This document shows positions 26,154-35,845 of a DNA stretch of 64,000 nt, piece by piece (the first letter of the stretch is position 1; every line of letters starts with the position of its first letter). Below the pieces are notes generated by a model. The model was not told where the DNA came from, did not search any database, and saw only the letters and a list, made by a program, of their open reading frames with translations. The DNA is taken from NCBI GenBank assembly GCA_902788315.1, contig CADAJS010000005.1, positions 39,748-103,747 of the forward strand, written 5' to 3'. Origin of the DNA: an uncultured Bacteroidales bacterium (GTDB lineage Bacteria > Bacteroidota > Bacteroidia > Bacteroidales > Bacteroidaceae). The translations under genes and the position numbers were made by a program.

Positions 26154-28346
26154 ATGTCCAGTACACTAAGATTCCATGTGGTAGGCGAGGCGTTCGAGAA
26201 GCGCCCCGTTGAAGTGGCAGCATGCACGGAGCGCCCCAGCGAATACTTTGCAAAATACGTCTTTACTCGGCAGAAGATGGCGCAATACCTGCCTGCCGAG
26301 GTTTACGAGAAGATGTGCGAGGTAATAGACAACGGCATTACACTCGATCTCGCCACTGCCAATGCCGTAGCCGAAGGCATGAAACGTTGGGCCATGGAGT
26401 TGGGAGTCACCCACTGCACTCACTGGTTTCAGCCACTCACCGAGGGCACGGCTGAGAAGCACGATGGATTCGTTGAGCATAACGGCAAAGGCGGCATGGT
26501 GGAGGAATTCACTGGAAAGGAACTCGTGCAGCAGGAACCAGATGCCTCCAGTTTCCCCAGCGGAGGCATACGCAGCACTTTCGAGGCACGTGGATACTCG
26601 GCATGGGATCCTGCCAGCCCCGTCTTCGTGATTGGCGACACGCTGATGATTCCCACCGTCTTCATCTCATATACCGGCGAGGCACTCGACTACAAAGCCC
26701 CACTCAAGAAGTCCTTGCATGCTGTGGATCTCGCAGCTACAGCCGTTGCGCAATACTTCTACCCCGATGTGACCAAGGTGGTGAGCAATCTCGGCTGGGA
26801 GCAAGAATATTTTCTTGTGGACGAAGGACTCTATGCTGCCCGCCCCGACCTCGTGATGACCGGACGCACACTTATGGGACACGACTCAGCCAAAAACCAG
26901 CAAATGGACGACCACTACTTCGGCTCCATCCCCGAGCGTGTCGCATCGTTTATGAAAGACCTCGAACGGCAGGCACTCGAACTTGGTATTCCCTGTAAGA
27001 CACGTCACAACGAGGTGGCACCAAATCAGTTTGAACTTGCGCCCATCTACGAGGAGACTAATCTTGCCGTTGACCACAATATGCTCCTAATGAGTCTGAT
27101 GCACCGTGTGGCTCGCCACCACGGGTTCCGCTGTCTGCTCCACGAGAAGCCTTTCGCCGGCATCAATGGTAGCGGCAAGCATTGCAACTGGTCACTTGCT
27201 ACGAATACGGGCATTCAGCTACATGCTCCTGGCCGTACGCCGATGGACAACCTGCGCCTTATAACCTTTATTGTCGAAACACTCATGGCAGTGCATAAGC
27301 ATAACGCACTGCTCAAGGCCAGCATCATCTCGGCCACCAACGCCCATCGACTGGGTGCGCATGAGGCGCCTCCGGCCATCATTTCCAGTTTCCTTGGCAA
27401 GCAACTATCTGATCTCTTGAGTAAACTCGAGGAAACGGACGACGACGATCTGCTACGCCTTGCCGGCAAGCAGGCTGTCCATCTCGACATACCGCAAATC
27501 CCCGAACTTCTGTTGGACAACACCGACCGTAACCGTACCTCGCCCTTTGCCTTCACGGGTAACCGTTTCGAGTTCCGTGCAGTGGGTTCGCAAGCCAATT
27601 GTGCCGCTGCCATGATAGTCCTCAACACCGCAGTGGCCGAGGCACTTACCCACTTCAAGCAACGTACGGACCGACTCATCGCCGATGGAATGGATAGGTT
27701 TAAAGCCATTCTGAAAACCGTACGTGAAGACATACGCACCTGTCACCCCATCCACTTCGAAGGCAACGGGTATTCTGAGGCTTGGCGTGAAGAAGCCCGT
27801 GCACGCGGTCTTGACGTGGAACAGAGTGCCCCGTTGATTCTCGATGCATACGTGCGTCCGCAGACCATTGAAATGTTTCAGCAGATGCATGTTCTGTCAC
27901 GTGCCGAACTTGAAGCACGCCTCGAGATCAAGCTGGAAACGTATACAAAAAAGATTCAGATCGAGGCCCGTATCTTTGGTGACCTATGCATGAACCACAT
28001 CATCCCCGTGGCCACTCGCTATCAGAGCCAGCTGCTCGAGAACATCCAGCGCCTACGTGATGCATTCCCACCAGAAGAAGCCAATGCAATGAACGCAGAC
28101 AACCTCAATCTCGTACGTGAAATAAGTCAGCACTCTGGATTTATCACTGCCCATGTGCAACAACTTATTGACGCACGTCGTGTGGCCAATCGAATTGAAG
28201 AACAGCGCGAACGAGCCATCGCCTACCATGACACAGTGGCCCCCCTCTTGGAGAGCATCCGCTATCACGTCGATAAACTAGAACTAATCATCGACGATGA
28301 ACTCTGGCCACTGCCCAAGTATCGCGAGCTGCTGTTTATTCGATGA
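26154..28346 (+). CDS. glnN: Type III glutamine synthetase (GSIII)
   Basis: A 730-residue enzyme that makes glutamine from glutamate, ammonia and ATP. Its length and order of motifs match the GSIII class typical of Bacteroidetes and cyanobacteria, not the ~470-residue GSI: 'DASSFPSGGIRSTFEARGYSAWD' region near 125-150 is the class III signature, followed by 'LGWEQEYFLVDE' (metal-binding Glu), 'TRHNEVAPNQFELAPIYEE', 'GINGSGKHCNWS' and 'NRTSPFAFTGNRFEFRAVGS'. The 26077-26153 gap shows no consensus promoter, so it may be read with dapF. A strong terminator follows. Confidence 0.97.
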   Translation: MSSTLRFHVVGEAFEKRPVEVAACTERPSEYFAKYVFTRQKMAQYLPAEVYEKMCEVIDNGITLDLATANAVAEGMKRWAMELGVTHCTHWFQPLTEGTAEKHDGFVEHNGKGGMVEEFTGKELVQQEPDASSFPSGGIRSTFEARGYSAWDPASPVFVIGDTLMIPTVFISYTGEALDYKAPLKKSLHAVDLAATAVAQYFYPDVTKVVSNLGWEQEYFLVDEGLYAARPDLVMTGRTLMGHDSAKNQQMDDHYFGSIPERVASFMKDLERQALELGIPCKTRHNEVAPNQFELAPIYEETNLAVDHNMLLMSLMHRVARHHGFRCLLHEKPFAGINGSGKHCNWSLATNTGIQLHAPGRTPMDNLRLITFIVETLMAVHKHNALLKASIISATNAHRLGAHEAPPAIISSFLGKQLSDLLSKLEETDDDDLLRLAGKQAVHLDIPQIPELLLDNTDRNRTSPFAFTGNRFEFRAVGSQANCAAAMIVLNTAVAEALTHFKQRTDRLIADGMDRFKAILKTVREDIRTCHPIHFEGNGYSEAWREEARARGLDVEQSAPLILDAYVRPQTIEMFQQMHVLSRAELEARLEIKLETYTKKIQIEARIFGDLCMNHIIPVATRYQSQLLENIQRLRDAFPPEEANAMNADNLNLVREISQHSGFITAHVQQLIDARRVANRIEEQRERAIAYHDTVAPLLESIRYHVDKLELIIDDELWPLPKYRELLFIR

Positions 28347-28378
28347 GGAGCAGTATCTATTGGACGATGACAAATAAT

Positions 28379-28411
28379 AAAGTGGGCCAAGGCATACTTG
28401 GTCCACTTTAT
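28379..28411 (+). terminator. Terminator after the type III glutamine synthetase gene
   Basis: TAAAGTGGGCCAAG (28379-28392), 5-nt loop, CTTGGTCCACTTTA (28398-28411): a 14-bp stem with one G-U pair, then an AT-rich stretch. Confidence 0.8.
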
Positions 28412-28456
28412 CATTTAATATTTCCGCTCTTTTCCTTGCTTTTGCTCTCGCAGAAT

Positions 28457-28677
28457 CGTATCTTTGTATCTGGATTTGAGCGGCTTCGTACTAATCGCGA
28501 GGAAAGATTTCGACTTCAGACGGCCCGAGGCGGACGGTTAGACGCCTCGGGCCGTCCGAATAGACGCCCCGGGCCGTCTAACCGTCCGCCCCGAGCCATT
28601 CTCCTTTTTCAGTCGGCTCCGTCTCCCTCCGGAGTCGGCTCTTCATCCCTCCTGGCCCGGCTCCTCATCCCTTAATC
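28457..28677 (+). repeat. Dispersed structured intergenic element, copy 2
   Basis: Second copy of the element at 1864-2115. A perfect 14-bp hairpin (28519-28532 with 28543-28556) exposes a 10-nt loop (28533-28542). The loop is part of a 15-bp segment (28529-28543) fully complementary to 28576-28590, so hairpin and long-range pairing compete or form a pseudoknot. The 22-bp 3' unit is present twice (28625-28646, 28647-28668) against nearly four times in copy 1. The 5' end holds TATCTTTG (28459-28466), a possible -7 element. The remaining gap to 28800 shows nothing else. Confidence 0.8.
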
Positions 28678-28800
28678 TCTAATCCCTGATCCTTAATCTC
28701 TACTGATAAATCCTCCGTAATGTCTCTCAAAAGGACACTCTCTGCGCCTCGCGACATCCAAAGCATCAATCATTTTAAAAAGGATAAAGTAACGGATGTA

Positions 28801-31800
28801 TTAATCCGCCTTTACTTCACTGATCTGTTTCAGCAGTTCAACGGCTTGGCGCACACTGTCAACATCCGAGATGGAGAGGCTTCGACGTCCTTCGATTTCC
28901 TGCAGACGACATCGGTGGGCATTGGTGGCCGAGAAAGCAATGAGCTGTCCAAATGGCCGACTCTGATAGAAAGGACTATCCGCTCTGGACACGAAATAGA
29001 GACGCATGCGACCCCGCTTGAGCACCAAACGTTCGACACCGAACCTTCGCCCCAGACGACGCAACGAAACCACACGGATGAGTTCCTCTGCCTCGGCCGG
29101 AATGGGGCCGAAACGGTCCTGCATCCGCTGACGGAATTGTTCGACGTCAGACTCTTTTTCAAGTCCGTCAAGTTCACGATAGAGCATCATCCGTTCAGAA
29201 CTGGTGGGAACATATTCATCAGGGAAGGACATAGGCAAGTCACTCTCGAGCATACACTCTGTGACAAAGGCTGGAGACGATGCTGACGCAGAGCCTGTCG
29301 TTTGTGGCTCTGGAAGCAGGTCCGGAAACTCGTCAATGCGCAGTTCCTCGACTGCTTCCTGCAGAATCTTCTTGTAGGTTTCATAGCCAAGGTCGGCAAT
29401 GAAGCCGCTCTGTTCCGCACCAAGCAGATTTCCGGCGCCACGGATATCAAGGTCTTGCATAGCCAGGTGAATGCCGCTGCCCAGGTCGGAGAATTGTTCG
29501 ATAGCTTGCAACCGACGACGCGCATCGGGCTGTAGCTGGCTCAGCGGCGGAGCCAGGAGATAGCAGAAGGCCTTACGATTGGAACGTCCCACACGGCCTC
29601 GCATCTGGTGGAGATCGCTAAGTCCGAAGTGCTGCGCGGCGTTGATGATAATGGTGTTGGCATTTGGAATATCAAGTCCGCTTTCGATAATGGTAGTGGA
29701 GATTAGCACGTCATAGTCTCCAGCAGCAAAAGCCAGCATCACCTGCTCCAGATCGGCAGGCGGCATCTGACCGTGTGCCACGACTATGCGTGCATCGGGA
29801 ACACAGCGGCGGACGAGCGACTCAAGGTCTGGAAGATTTGAGATACGATTATTGACAAAGAAAACCTGCCCGCCGCGTGAGAGTTCAAAGTTGATGGCTT
29901 CGGTAATAACCTCAGCAGAGAACGTAGTCAGCAATGTCTGGATCGGATGACGATTGGGCGGCGGCGTCTGGATTACACTGAGGTCGCGAGCGCCCATGAG
30001 ACTGAACTGCAGCGTACGTGGAATGGGGGTCGCCGTGAGTGTCAGCGTGTCCACAGAGCTGCGCAACTGACGCAGTTTCTCCTTGGTAGATACACCGAAC
30101 TTCTGCTCTTCGTCAATAATCAGAAGTCCCAGATCGTGGAAGTGGACACCGCGACCCAGTAATTTGTGTGTACCCACGATAATGTTGACGCGTCCCGACT
30201 TCAGTCCATCAAGGATTTCGCGTGTCTGGGTGGCGGTGCGAGCACGGCTCAGATATTCAATGGTAACAGGAAAACCACGAAGTCGGTCGGTAAAGGTTCG
30301 ATAATGCTGATAGGCCAGCACAGTGGTGGGCACCAGGACGACCACTTGCTTGTTGTCGGCACAGGCCTTGAAAGCAGCACGTACAGCCACCTCCGTCTTG
30401 CCGAACCCCACATCGCCGCACACGAGACGATCCATCGGTCGCGGACGTTCCATGTCGGCTTTGACATCGAGCGTGGCCTGCAGCTGGTCGGGAGTATCCT
30501 CGTAGAGGAAGCTGGCCTCGAGTTCGTGTTGCATGAAGCTATCGGGACTGAAAGCGAACCCCTTCTCCTGCATTCGGCGGCTGTATAGCTTGATGAGGTC
30601 GCGGGCAATATCCTTAATCTTGGTCTTTGTACGCTCCTTCATGCGTTCCCAGGCACCGGTGCCCAGGGTGCTTATCCTTGGTGGTTCGCCTTCGCGTCCC
30701 TTATATTTCGATACCTTGTGCAGAGAATGGATGGAGACGAAGACTGCCGAGTTGCCCTTATAGATAATCTTGATCACCTCCTGCATCTGGTCGCCATTGG
30801 GGATACGAACCAGACCGCCAAACTGTCCCACTCCATGGTCGGCATGCACCACATAATCGCCGATCTCGAATTGCTGCAGTTCCTTCAGTGTGAGTGCCAC
30901 CTTGCTGCTGCGGGTACGTTCGCTACGCAGATTGTACTTGTGGAAGCGGTCGAAAATCTGATGGTCGGTAAAGCAACATACGTGTAGCGTGTCATCGGCA
31001 AATCCCGCATGCAAGGTGCGCGAAACCGGAGTGAAATGAATGTCTTCGGCCTTGTCATGGAAGATACTTTCGAGACGGTCTGTCTGCTTCTCGCTGTCGG
31101 CAAGAATATAGAGGTCGTAACCCCGTTGAATATAATCTCGGAATATCTGGCATACGAGGTCGAAGTTCTTGTGCAGCGGTGGCTGAGGATGTGTCTGAAA
31201 CTGAATTACAGCCGTACAGGTCTCAGCAGGATGTGCCGAGAGGTGAACGTGGCGGAATCGCTGTATTTCGTCGCGGAACACTCCTGGCTCCACCAGTACC
31301 TGTTCCTTGACGAGCGTACTCGGAGACGTTTCGCCTTCCTGCGCGCGGAGGGCATCGTCCTCGATGATTGCCTGATTACTGAATCCTTCCTGATATATAC
31401 GCTCCACCTCGCCGAGGAGAAACGTCAGGTCACGCAGGATGAAGATAGCATCTTCAGGCAGGAAAGCCAGAAACGACTCGCCCTGCGATGTCTGGGTGTA
31501 AAGCTCTGGGACAATGGTGACATGCTCCTGACGCTCTACGCTCAACTGTGTCTGCACGTCGAAGGTGCGAATGCTATCCACCTCGTCTCCAAAGAAATCG
31601 ATTCGAAATGGATAGTCACTTGAGAAAGAATAGACATCAACAATGCCGCCTCGGACGGCAAACTGACCCGGTTCATAGACATAATCCACTCGATGGAAAC
31701 CAAAGCTGAGCAGCGTCTCCTGGACAAAAGACACATCGACACGTTCGCCACGATTAAGCACCAACGTCTGTTCACTAAGTCGCTTTCGGGTGACCACTCG

Positions 31801-32205
31801 TTCGGCAAGCGCATCAGGCGATGTAACGAGAAAGAGCGGTCGGTTTCCTGCGTCAATACGACTCAATACGTCGGTGCGCAGTATCTCGTTTCCCACATCG
31901 CGCTGGCCGTATTTGGCAGCACGGCGGAAGCTGCTGGGAAAGAAGAGCACGTCATCATCCCCCAGAATCTGTACCAGATCATGATAGAAATAGCCAGCCT
32001 CCTCAGCATCATTCAACACAAAGACAAAGGGTGCTGCCAGTGCCTGCGGCATCTTTACAGCCAGGGATGCAAAAATCATCGGTGCAGCACTGGCCTGAAG
32101 TCCCGCTAAATGGATGCGCTTATCATCAGTGTCTTGCAGCAGGCGGCCAAGTGCCTTCACACCAGCATGGCGGGCGAAGAGTGACTGTATCTTTTGAATC
32201 TCCAT
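28801..32205 (-). CDS. mfd: Transcription-repair coupling factor Mfd
   Basis: A 1134-residue ATP-dependent translocase that removes stalled RNA polymerase and recruits UvrA. Order of parts: UvrB-like N-terminal module (about 1-330), RNA-polymerase-interacting CarD-like domain ('FEIGDYVVHADHGVGQFGGL', about 455-475), RecG-like helicase core with Walker A 'GDVGFGKTEVAVRAAF' and DEEQ box 'LLIIDEEQKFGV', motif VI 'QMRGRVGRSNRKAFCY', and a C-terminal TRCF domain. It is the last gene of the long minus-strand run; its ATG overlaps the preceding stop as TGATG, implying coupled translation. Confidence 0.96.
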   Translation of the reverse strand: MEIQKIQSLFARHAGVKALGRLLQDTDDKRIHLAGLQASAAPMIFASLAVKMPQALAAPFVFVLNDAEEAGYFYHDLVQILGDDDVLFFPSSFRRAAKYGQRDVGNEILRTDVLSRIDAGNRPLFLVTSPDALAERVVTRKRLSEQTLVLNRGERVDVSFVQETLLSFGFHRVDYVYEPGQFAVRGGIVDVYSFSSDYPFRIDFFGDEVDSIRTFDVQTQLSVERQEHVTIVPELYTQTSQGESFLAFLPEDAIFILRDLTFLLGEVERIYQEGFSNQAIIEDDALRAQEGETSPSTLVKEQVLVEPGVFRDEIQRFRHVHLSAHPAETCTAVIQFQTHPQPPLHKNFDLVCQIFRDYIQRGYDLYILADSEKQTDRLESIFHDKAEDIHFTPVSRTLHAGFADDTLHVCCFTDHQIFDRFHKYNLRSERTRSSKVALTLKELQQFEIGDYVVHADHGVGQFGGLVRIPNGDQMQEVIKIIYKGNSAVFVSIHSLHKVSKYKGREGEPPRISTLGTGAWERMKERTKTKIKDIARDLIKLYSRRMQEKGFAFSPDSFMQHELEASFLYEDTPDQLQATLDVKADMERPRPMDRLVCGDVGFGKTEVAVRAAFKACADNKQVVVLVPTTVLAYQHYRTFTDRLRGFPVTIEYLSRARTATQTREILDGLKSGRVNIIVGTHKLLGRGVHFHDLGLLIIDEEQKFGVSTKEKLRQLRSSVDTLTLTATPIPRTLQFSLMGARDLSVIQTPPPNRHPIQTLLTTFSAEVITEAINFELSRGGQVFFVNNRISNLPDLESLVRRCVPDARIVVAHGQMPPADLEQVMLAFAAGDYDVLISTTIIESGLDIPNANTIIINAAQHFGLSDLHQMRGRVGRSNRKAFCYLLAPPLSQLQPDARRRLQAIEQFSDLGSGIHLAMQDLDIRGAGNLLGAEQSGFIADLGYETYKKILQEAVEELRIDEFPDLLPEPQTTGSASASSPAFVTECMLESDLPMSFPDEYVPTSSERMMLYRELDGLEKESDVEQFRQRMQDRFGPIPAEAEELIRVVSLRRLGRRFGVERLVLKRGRMRLYFVSRADSPFYQSRPFGQLIAFSATNAHRCRLQEIEGRRSLSISDVDSVRQAVELLKQISEVKAD

Positions 32206-34487
32206 CAGGCGCCCTCCCCCTCGCTAAGCGATTTTACGAATGACTCGGCCTCTTCCAATGCATCCTGTTTGCCGACATCCAGAAGGCGCAGGTCGGCCTG
32301 CTCATACCCGTAGATGGAGGCGCGATCGCACACCTTCAGATAGAAGTCAATGATGGAGAAGCGTTCAGGAAACTCGTCAAAGTAGCTGAACAGCGTGGGA
32401 TTCATCACATGAATGCCGGCAAAAGCCAAGCGACGATAACGCGACGGATCAAGCTGGGGATATGGGCTGCGCACCTCGCCCGTGTCGATGTTTGTCCAGC
32501 CCACGAGGCGCATGTCCTCGTCGAATAACAGGTAGCGCGATGTCTGGCGATTGCTGACGAGGAGTGTGGCGTCGTGTTCCTCGCCTGCCTGCAAAATTTC
32601 ATCGATGCGCACATTGCTCAGGATATCCACGTTATGGATGAGGAAACCTCGCTGCACGTCACGCAGCAGAGGCATGGCATGCTTGATTCCGCCGCCCGTT
32701 TCCAGCAGTTCTTGACGCTCGTCAGAAAACCAGATACGTGTCTGGCCGCTGTGCGTGGAACACCAGTCCTCAATCATGTCGGCAAAGTGGTGCACGTTGA
32801 TTACCACTTCTTGGATGCCGGCAGCATTCAGTTTTTCAAGCAGATGCTGCAAAAGGGGCTTTCCCGCTACGGGCACCAGAGCCTTGGGCATTGTGTCGGT
32901 TAAAGGTTTCAGCCGAGTGCCCATTCCGGCGGCAAAAATCATAGCTCGGCGTGGCGGCACAGCCAGGAGTGTCTGGCTGATATTCTGCTCGCGATGGATG
33001 ATATGCACCTCGACGCCATACTTGTGATGAAGGTACTCGCCCAGATGCTGCGCACTATAGACACTGCGGTGCTGCCCGCCAGTACATCCGAAGCAGAACA
33101 TCAGGTTGGTGAATCCACGCTGAATGTAACGTTGTACATGGATATCGGCCAGTCGATATACGCTTTCGAGGAATGTCAGTATCTCACCATCGTCCTCAAG
33201 AAAACGGATGACAGGCTCATCCAGTCCCGTGAGTTTCTTGTATGGCTCGTATCGACCGGGGTTGTGCGTGCTGCGGCAGTCGAATACGTATCCGCCACCA
33301 TTACCGCTATCATCCTGTGGGATTCCCTTACGGTAGGAGAAACTGTACACCTTGACCACCAATGGTCCCGTTCCGTCATATTTACTGAAAGTGGCCGGTC
33401 CGTCCTGCGGATGGGTCTGGTAAGGATTAGAGGGGGCCACCTTGTAGCCGTCGGCACGCTTCATAGGTTCCTCGGCGGGTGGAGCGAACTGGGGCAAAGC
33501 CACCAGGGCAGAGAGCACCTCATGCAGGTATGGATAGGGGCAGCCGCCATCGGCCAAAAGATGACGCAAGTTATCCATTGCCGGCGGAATACTCTCCAGA
33601 AAGTGCTTCTTACGTTCGAAATATCCACGGAAGCCGTAGGCACCCAGTACCTGCAGTAGGCGGAAGAGCACACAAAGTTTCAGGTTTTGGCGGAATTGCT
33701 TCACATTGACCTCCATGTAATTCTTCAGGCTGTCAATATATGTGGCCACCAGTTCCTTGCGTAGCTGGGCGGAATAGCGTGCCGAGGCCTGCCAGAGGAA
33801 ACTGGCCAGGTCATACTGCATCGGGCCGCGGCGACCACCCTGAAAGTCGATGAAATAGGGTTGGTCGTCCTTGTCGAGCATTACATTACGCGCTTGGAAG
33901 TCGCGATACATAAATGCATCGCCGGGGATATTGACAATATCACGTGCCATCAGCTGGAATGTGGCTTCGAGTTTCAGTTCGTGAAAATCGATGCCCGTGG
34001 CCTTGAGGAAGCAGTATTTGAAGTAGTTGAGGTCGAAGAGCACATTGGTCTCATCAAGTGCCGGCTGCGGGTAGCAATTGGAGAAGTCGAGCCCCCGCGC
34101 TCCCTTGATCTGCATGTCGGGGAGCAGAGCTATCGTACGATGAAGCAACATGCGCTCATGCTGATTATAGCGTCCGCCCGCCTCGCGTCCGGCTCGCAGA
34201 GTCTCGAAAAGCGAGCGGTCGCCAAGGTCGGTTTGCAGGTAACGCAGCCCGTCGCTGCTCTGAGCCACAATGGCCGGCACCGGCAGCCGACATTCGGTGA
34301 AGTGCTGCGACAGGTAGCAGAAAGCGTGGTTCTCGTCGCGGCTGGTACCCACCACGCCGATGAGCGTAGAGCCATCGCTTCCCCGCAGACGATAGTACTG
34401 GCGGTTGCTTCCGGCACCAGGTATCAGGTCACAGGCAACGACGTCGAGCGCCGTCTTCTCACGGAATAGTTTTTTGAGTTCTTCCAT
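32205..34487 (-). CDS. Triple fusion: AmgK-like sugar kinase, RapZ C-terminal domain, MurU-like nucleotidyltransferase
   Basis: A 760-residue protein with three recognisable parts. Residues 1 to about 335 are an aminoglycoside-phosphotransferase-fold kinase like AmgK (anomeric MurNAc/GlcNAc kinase): 'MYRDFQARNVML' with Asp196 and 'YFIDFQGGRRGPMQYDLASF' with Asp214. Residues about 375-503 match the C-terminal domain of RapZ: 'SFSYRKGIP', 'TGLDEPV' and 'GCTGGQHRSV' (467-476). Residues about 513-760 are a MurU-like nucleotidyltransferase: 'IFAAGMGTRLKPLTDTMPKAL'-type motif (517-536). AmgK plus MurU recycle peptidoglycan sugars to UDP-MurNAc; the RapZ domain in enterobacteria senses glucosamine-6-phosphate. 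The linked function is inferred. Both gene ends overlap neighbours as TGATG. Confidence 0.85.
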   Translation of the reverse strand: MEELKKLFREKTALDVVACDLIPGAGSNRQYYRLRGSDGSTLIGVVGTSRDENHAFCYLSQHFTECRLPVPAIVAQSSDGLRYLQTDLGDRSLFETLRAGREAGGRYNQHERMLLHRTIALLPDMQIKGARGLDFSNCYPQPALDETNVLFDLNYFKYCFLKATGIDFHELKLEATFQLMARDIVNIPGDAFMYRDFQARNVMLDKDDQPYFIDFQGGRRGPMQYDLASFLWQASARYSAQLRKELVATYIDSLKNYMEVNVKQFRQNLKLCVLFRLLQVLGAYGFRGYFERKKHFLESIPPAMDNLRHLLADGGCPYPYLHEVLSALVALPQFAPPAEEPMKRADGYKVAPSNPYQTHPQDGPATFSKYDGTGPLVVKVYSFSYRKGIPQDDSGNGGGYVFDCRSTHNPGRYEPYKKLTGLDEPVIRFLEDDGEILTFLESVYRLADIHVQRYIQRGFTNLMFCFGCTGGQHRSVYSAQHLGEYLHHKYGVEVHIIHREQNISQTLLAVPPRRAMIFAAGMGTRLKPLTDTMPKALVPVAGKPLLQHLLEKLNAAGIQEVVINVHHFADMIEDWCSTHSGQTRIWFSDERQELLETGGGIKHAMPLLRDVQRGFLIHNVDILSNVRIDEILQAGEEHDATLLVSNRQTSRYLLFDEDMRLVGWTNIDTGEVRSPYPQLDPSRYRRLAFAGIHVMNPTLFSYFDEFPERFSIIDFYLKVCDRASIYGYEQADLRLLDVGKQDALEEAESFVKSLSEGEGA

Positions 34488-35845
34488 CAGTGTTTATTCT
34501 TCCATATCATTATGATTCGGCGACGTATCACCACTGCATTGAGGATGGATGCCGCCAGTAGAAGCATGAATCCCAACAGCAAGACAGGCCATACAGATCC
34601 CTCCGTCAGGCGCGGGAACATACTCCACAGCAAATTCATGTAATAACGACGCACGAGGATGAGCAGCACCGCAGCCAGCACCCACACGCCAAGACATACG
34701 CCGGCGGAGAGCAACTGGTATGGTCGTGCAGTACGTGCCGGACTGTATCCGATGAGCAACAGATTATGCAGCTTATCGGTATTCTTCTCGACAAGCAGAT
34801 AGATGCTGAGCAGCAGCAGATAGAAGGAGAGTGCACAGATAAGCACACCTACGGCCACCACAACAGCCACCAGCAGACGCACCACATACATGGCACGTCC
34901 GGCATCCTGCTGGTCATTCTCTGTCTCATAGCCCTGTTCGTTCAGGTAGGTAACGAGGCTGTCATCGGCTGGATTCGTCACCTCGAGTATCAGTCGCGAG
35001 GGGGACGGGGCCTCCCCCACTCCGCCCAGACGTTCGTTGCTCCATTGCATGAAACTCTCCGGCACCAGTATCGTGTTCAGGCGCGAGGAGAATCCAACCA
35101 CACGGGCGGAGTATTTCTCCTGACGTCCACCGCCACTCAACGTGACATCCAGCTCAATCATTCCCACGACACCCTCAGAGAGTTTGGGCAGAGAACGTGT
35201 CTGGGCAAAGCCGAAGTTATAGAGGGCAAGATAGCTGCGCGGCAGAATAATAGGTATGGCGGGGGCCGAGGGGTCGAACTTCCAGTCGCTTGGCGGCGTG
35301 TCAATGTATCCGTCGGGCACGCTTTCGAAGAACATCTCGGTACCGATGGCTGGCATTCCCTTCACGGCAATGCGACAATAGACATCGTATTGGCTGGCAC
35401 TGAAGCGTCCCACACGCCGGCAGAAGGACTGTGCCTCTATCTGCCGGATCTCCTCCTCACTGAAAGCGGCAGTCTGTCCCATCCCCAATGCGCTCATCGA
35501 CGATACGGGCTTGTGTATTATCACATACTGGGCTTGCAGGATGCCATCATCCGACGCAAACAGCGGACGCACGTCACGATAACACTGGCATCCGAGCATC
35601 ACGATAAACATACCCAGCAGATTTGCCATGAAGAAGGCAGCCAACTGGGGCAGGCTGACATGCTGACGAAGCAGACGCCAAAGCAGGCGCGAACCTGTAT
35701 CGACGGAGGGGGTAGCGAAAGCCTCAGGCCTCGTCGGCCGGCGAGGCGTGCCGCACCGGCCGGCGAGGCGTGCCGCATCGGCCGACGCGACACGTTCCGT
35801 CAGAGGGTGAGGTTGGGAGTTATATTCGGAACGGTCTTCTCTCAT
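34487..35845 (-). CDS. FtsX-like ABC transporter permease with repeat-derived N-terminal extension
   Basis: A 452-residue membrane protein. A hydrophobic helix lies at about 68-88 ('FFMANLLGMFIVMLGCQCY'), then a large extracytoplasmic domain (about 90-310), then three helices near 325-355, 375-400 and 415-440: the four-helix FtsX/MacB arrangement. It overlaps the ATPase gene by 4 nt (ATGA), so they form one transporter. The first 50 residues are unlike a normal permease: they are Arg/Ala/Pro-rich and encoded partly by a 22-bp tandem repeat (35734-35777). The substrate is unknown; lipoprotein or cell-envelope work is typical of the family. Confidence 0.75.
   Translation of the reverse strand: MREDRSEYNSQPHPLTERVASADAARLAGRCGTPRRPTRPEAFATPSVDTGSRLLWRLLRQHVSLPQLAAFFMANLLGMFIVMLGCQCYRDVRPLFASDDGILQAQYVIIHKPVSSMSALGMGQTAAFSEEEIRQIEAQSFCRRVGRFSASQYDVYCRIAVKGMPAIGTEMFFESVPDGYIDTPPSDWKFDPSAPAIPIILPRSYLALYNFGFAQTRSLPKLSEGVVGMIELDVTLSGGGRQEKYSARVVGFSSRLNTILVPESFMQWSNERLGGVGEAPSPSRLILEVTNPADDSLVTYLNEQGYETENDQQDAGRAMYVVRLLVAVVVAVGVLICALSFYLLLLSIYLLVEKNTDKLHNLLLIGYSPARTARPYQLLSAGVCLGVWVLAAVLLILVRRYYMNLLWSMFPRLTEGSVWPVLLLGFMLLLAASILNAVVIRRRIIMIWKNKH
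35734..35777 (-). repeat. Two 22-bp units inside the permease coding sequence
   Basis: Units 35734-35755 and 35756-35777 differ at one position. On the minus strand the core is GCGGCACGCCTCG, as at 11607-11650. The 22-bp period is not a multiple of three, so the two units are read in different frames of the permease N-terminus (residues about 23-37). Confidence 0.85.

Noticed and set aside
28343..28675. 110-codon plus-strand frame after the type III glutamine synthetase gene
   Set aside because: It runs through the terminator and the structured repeat and has no recognisable product.
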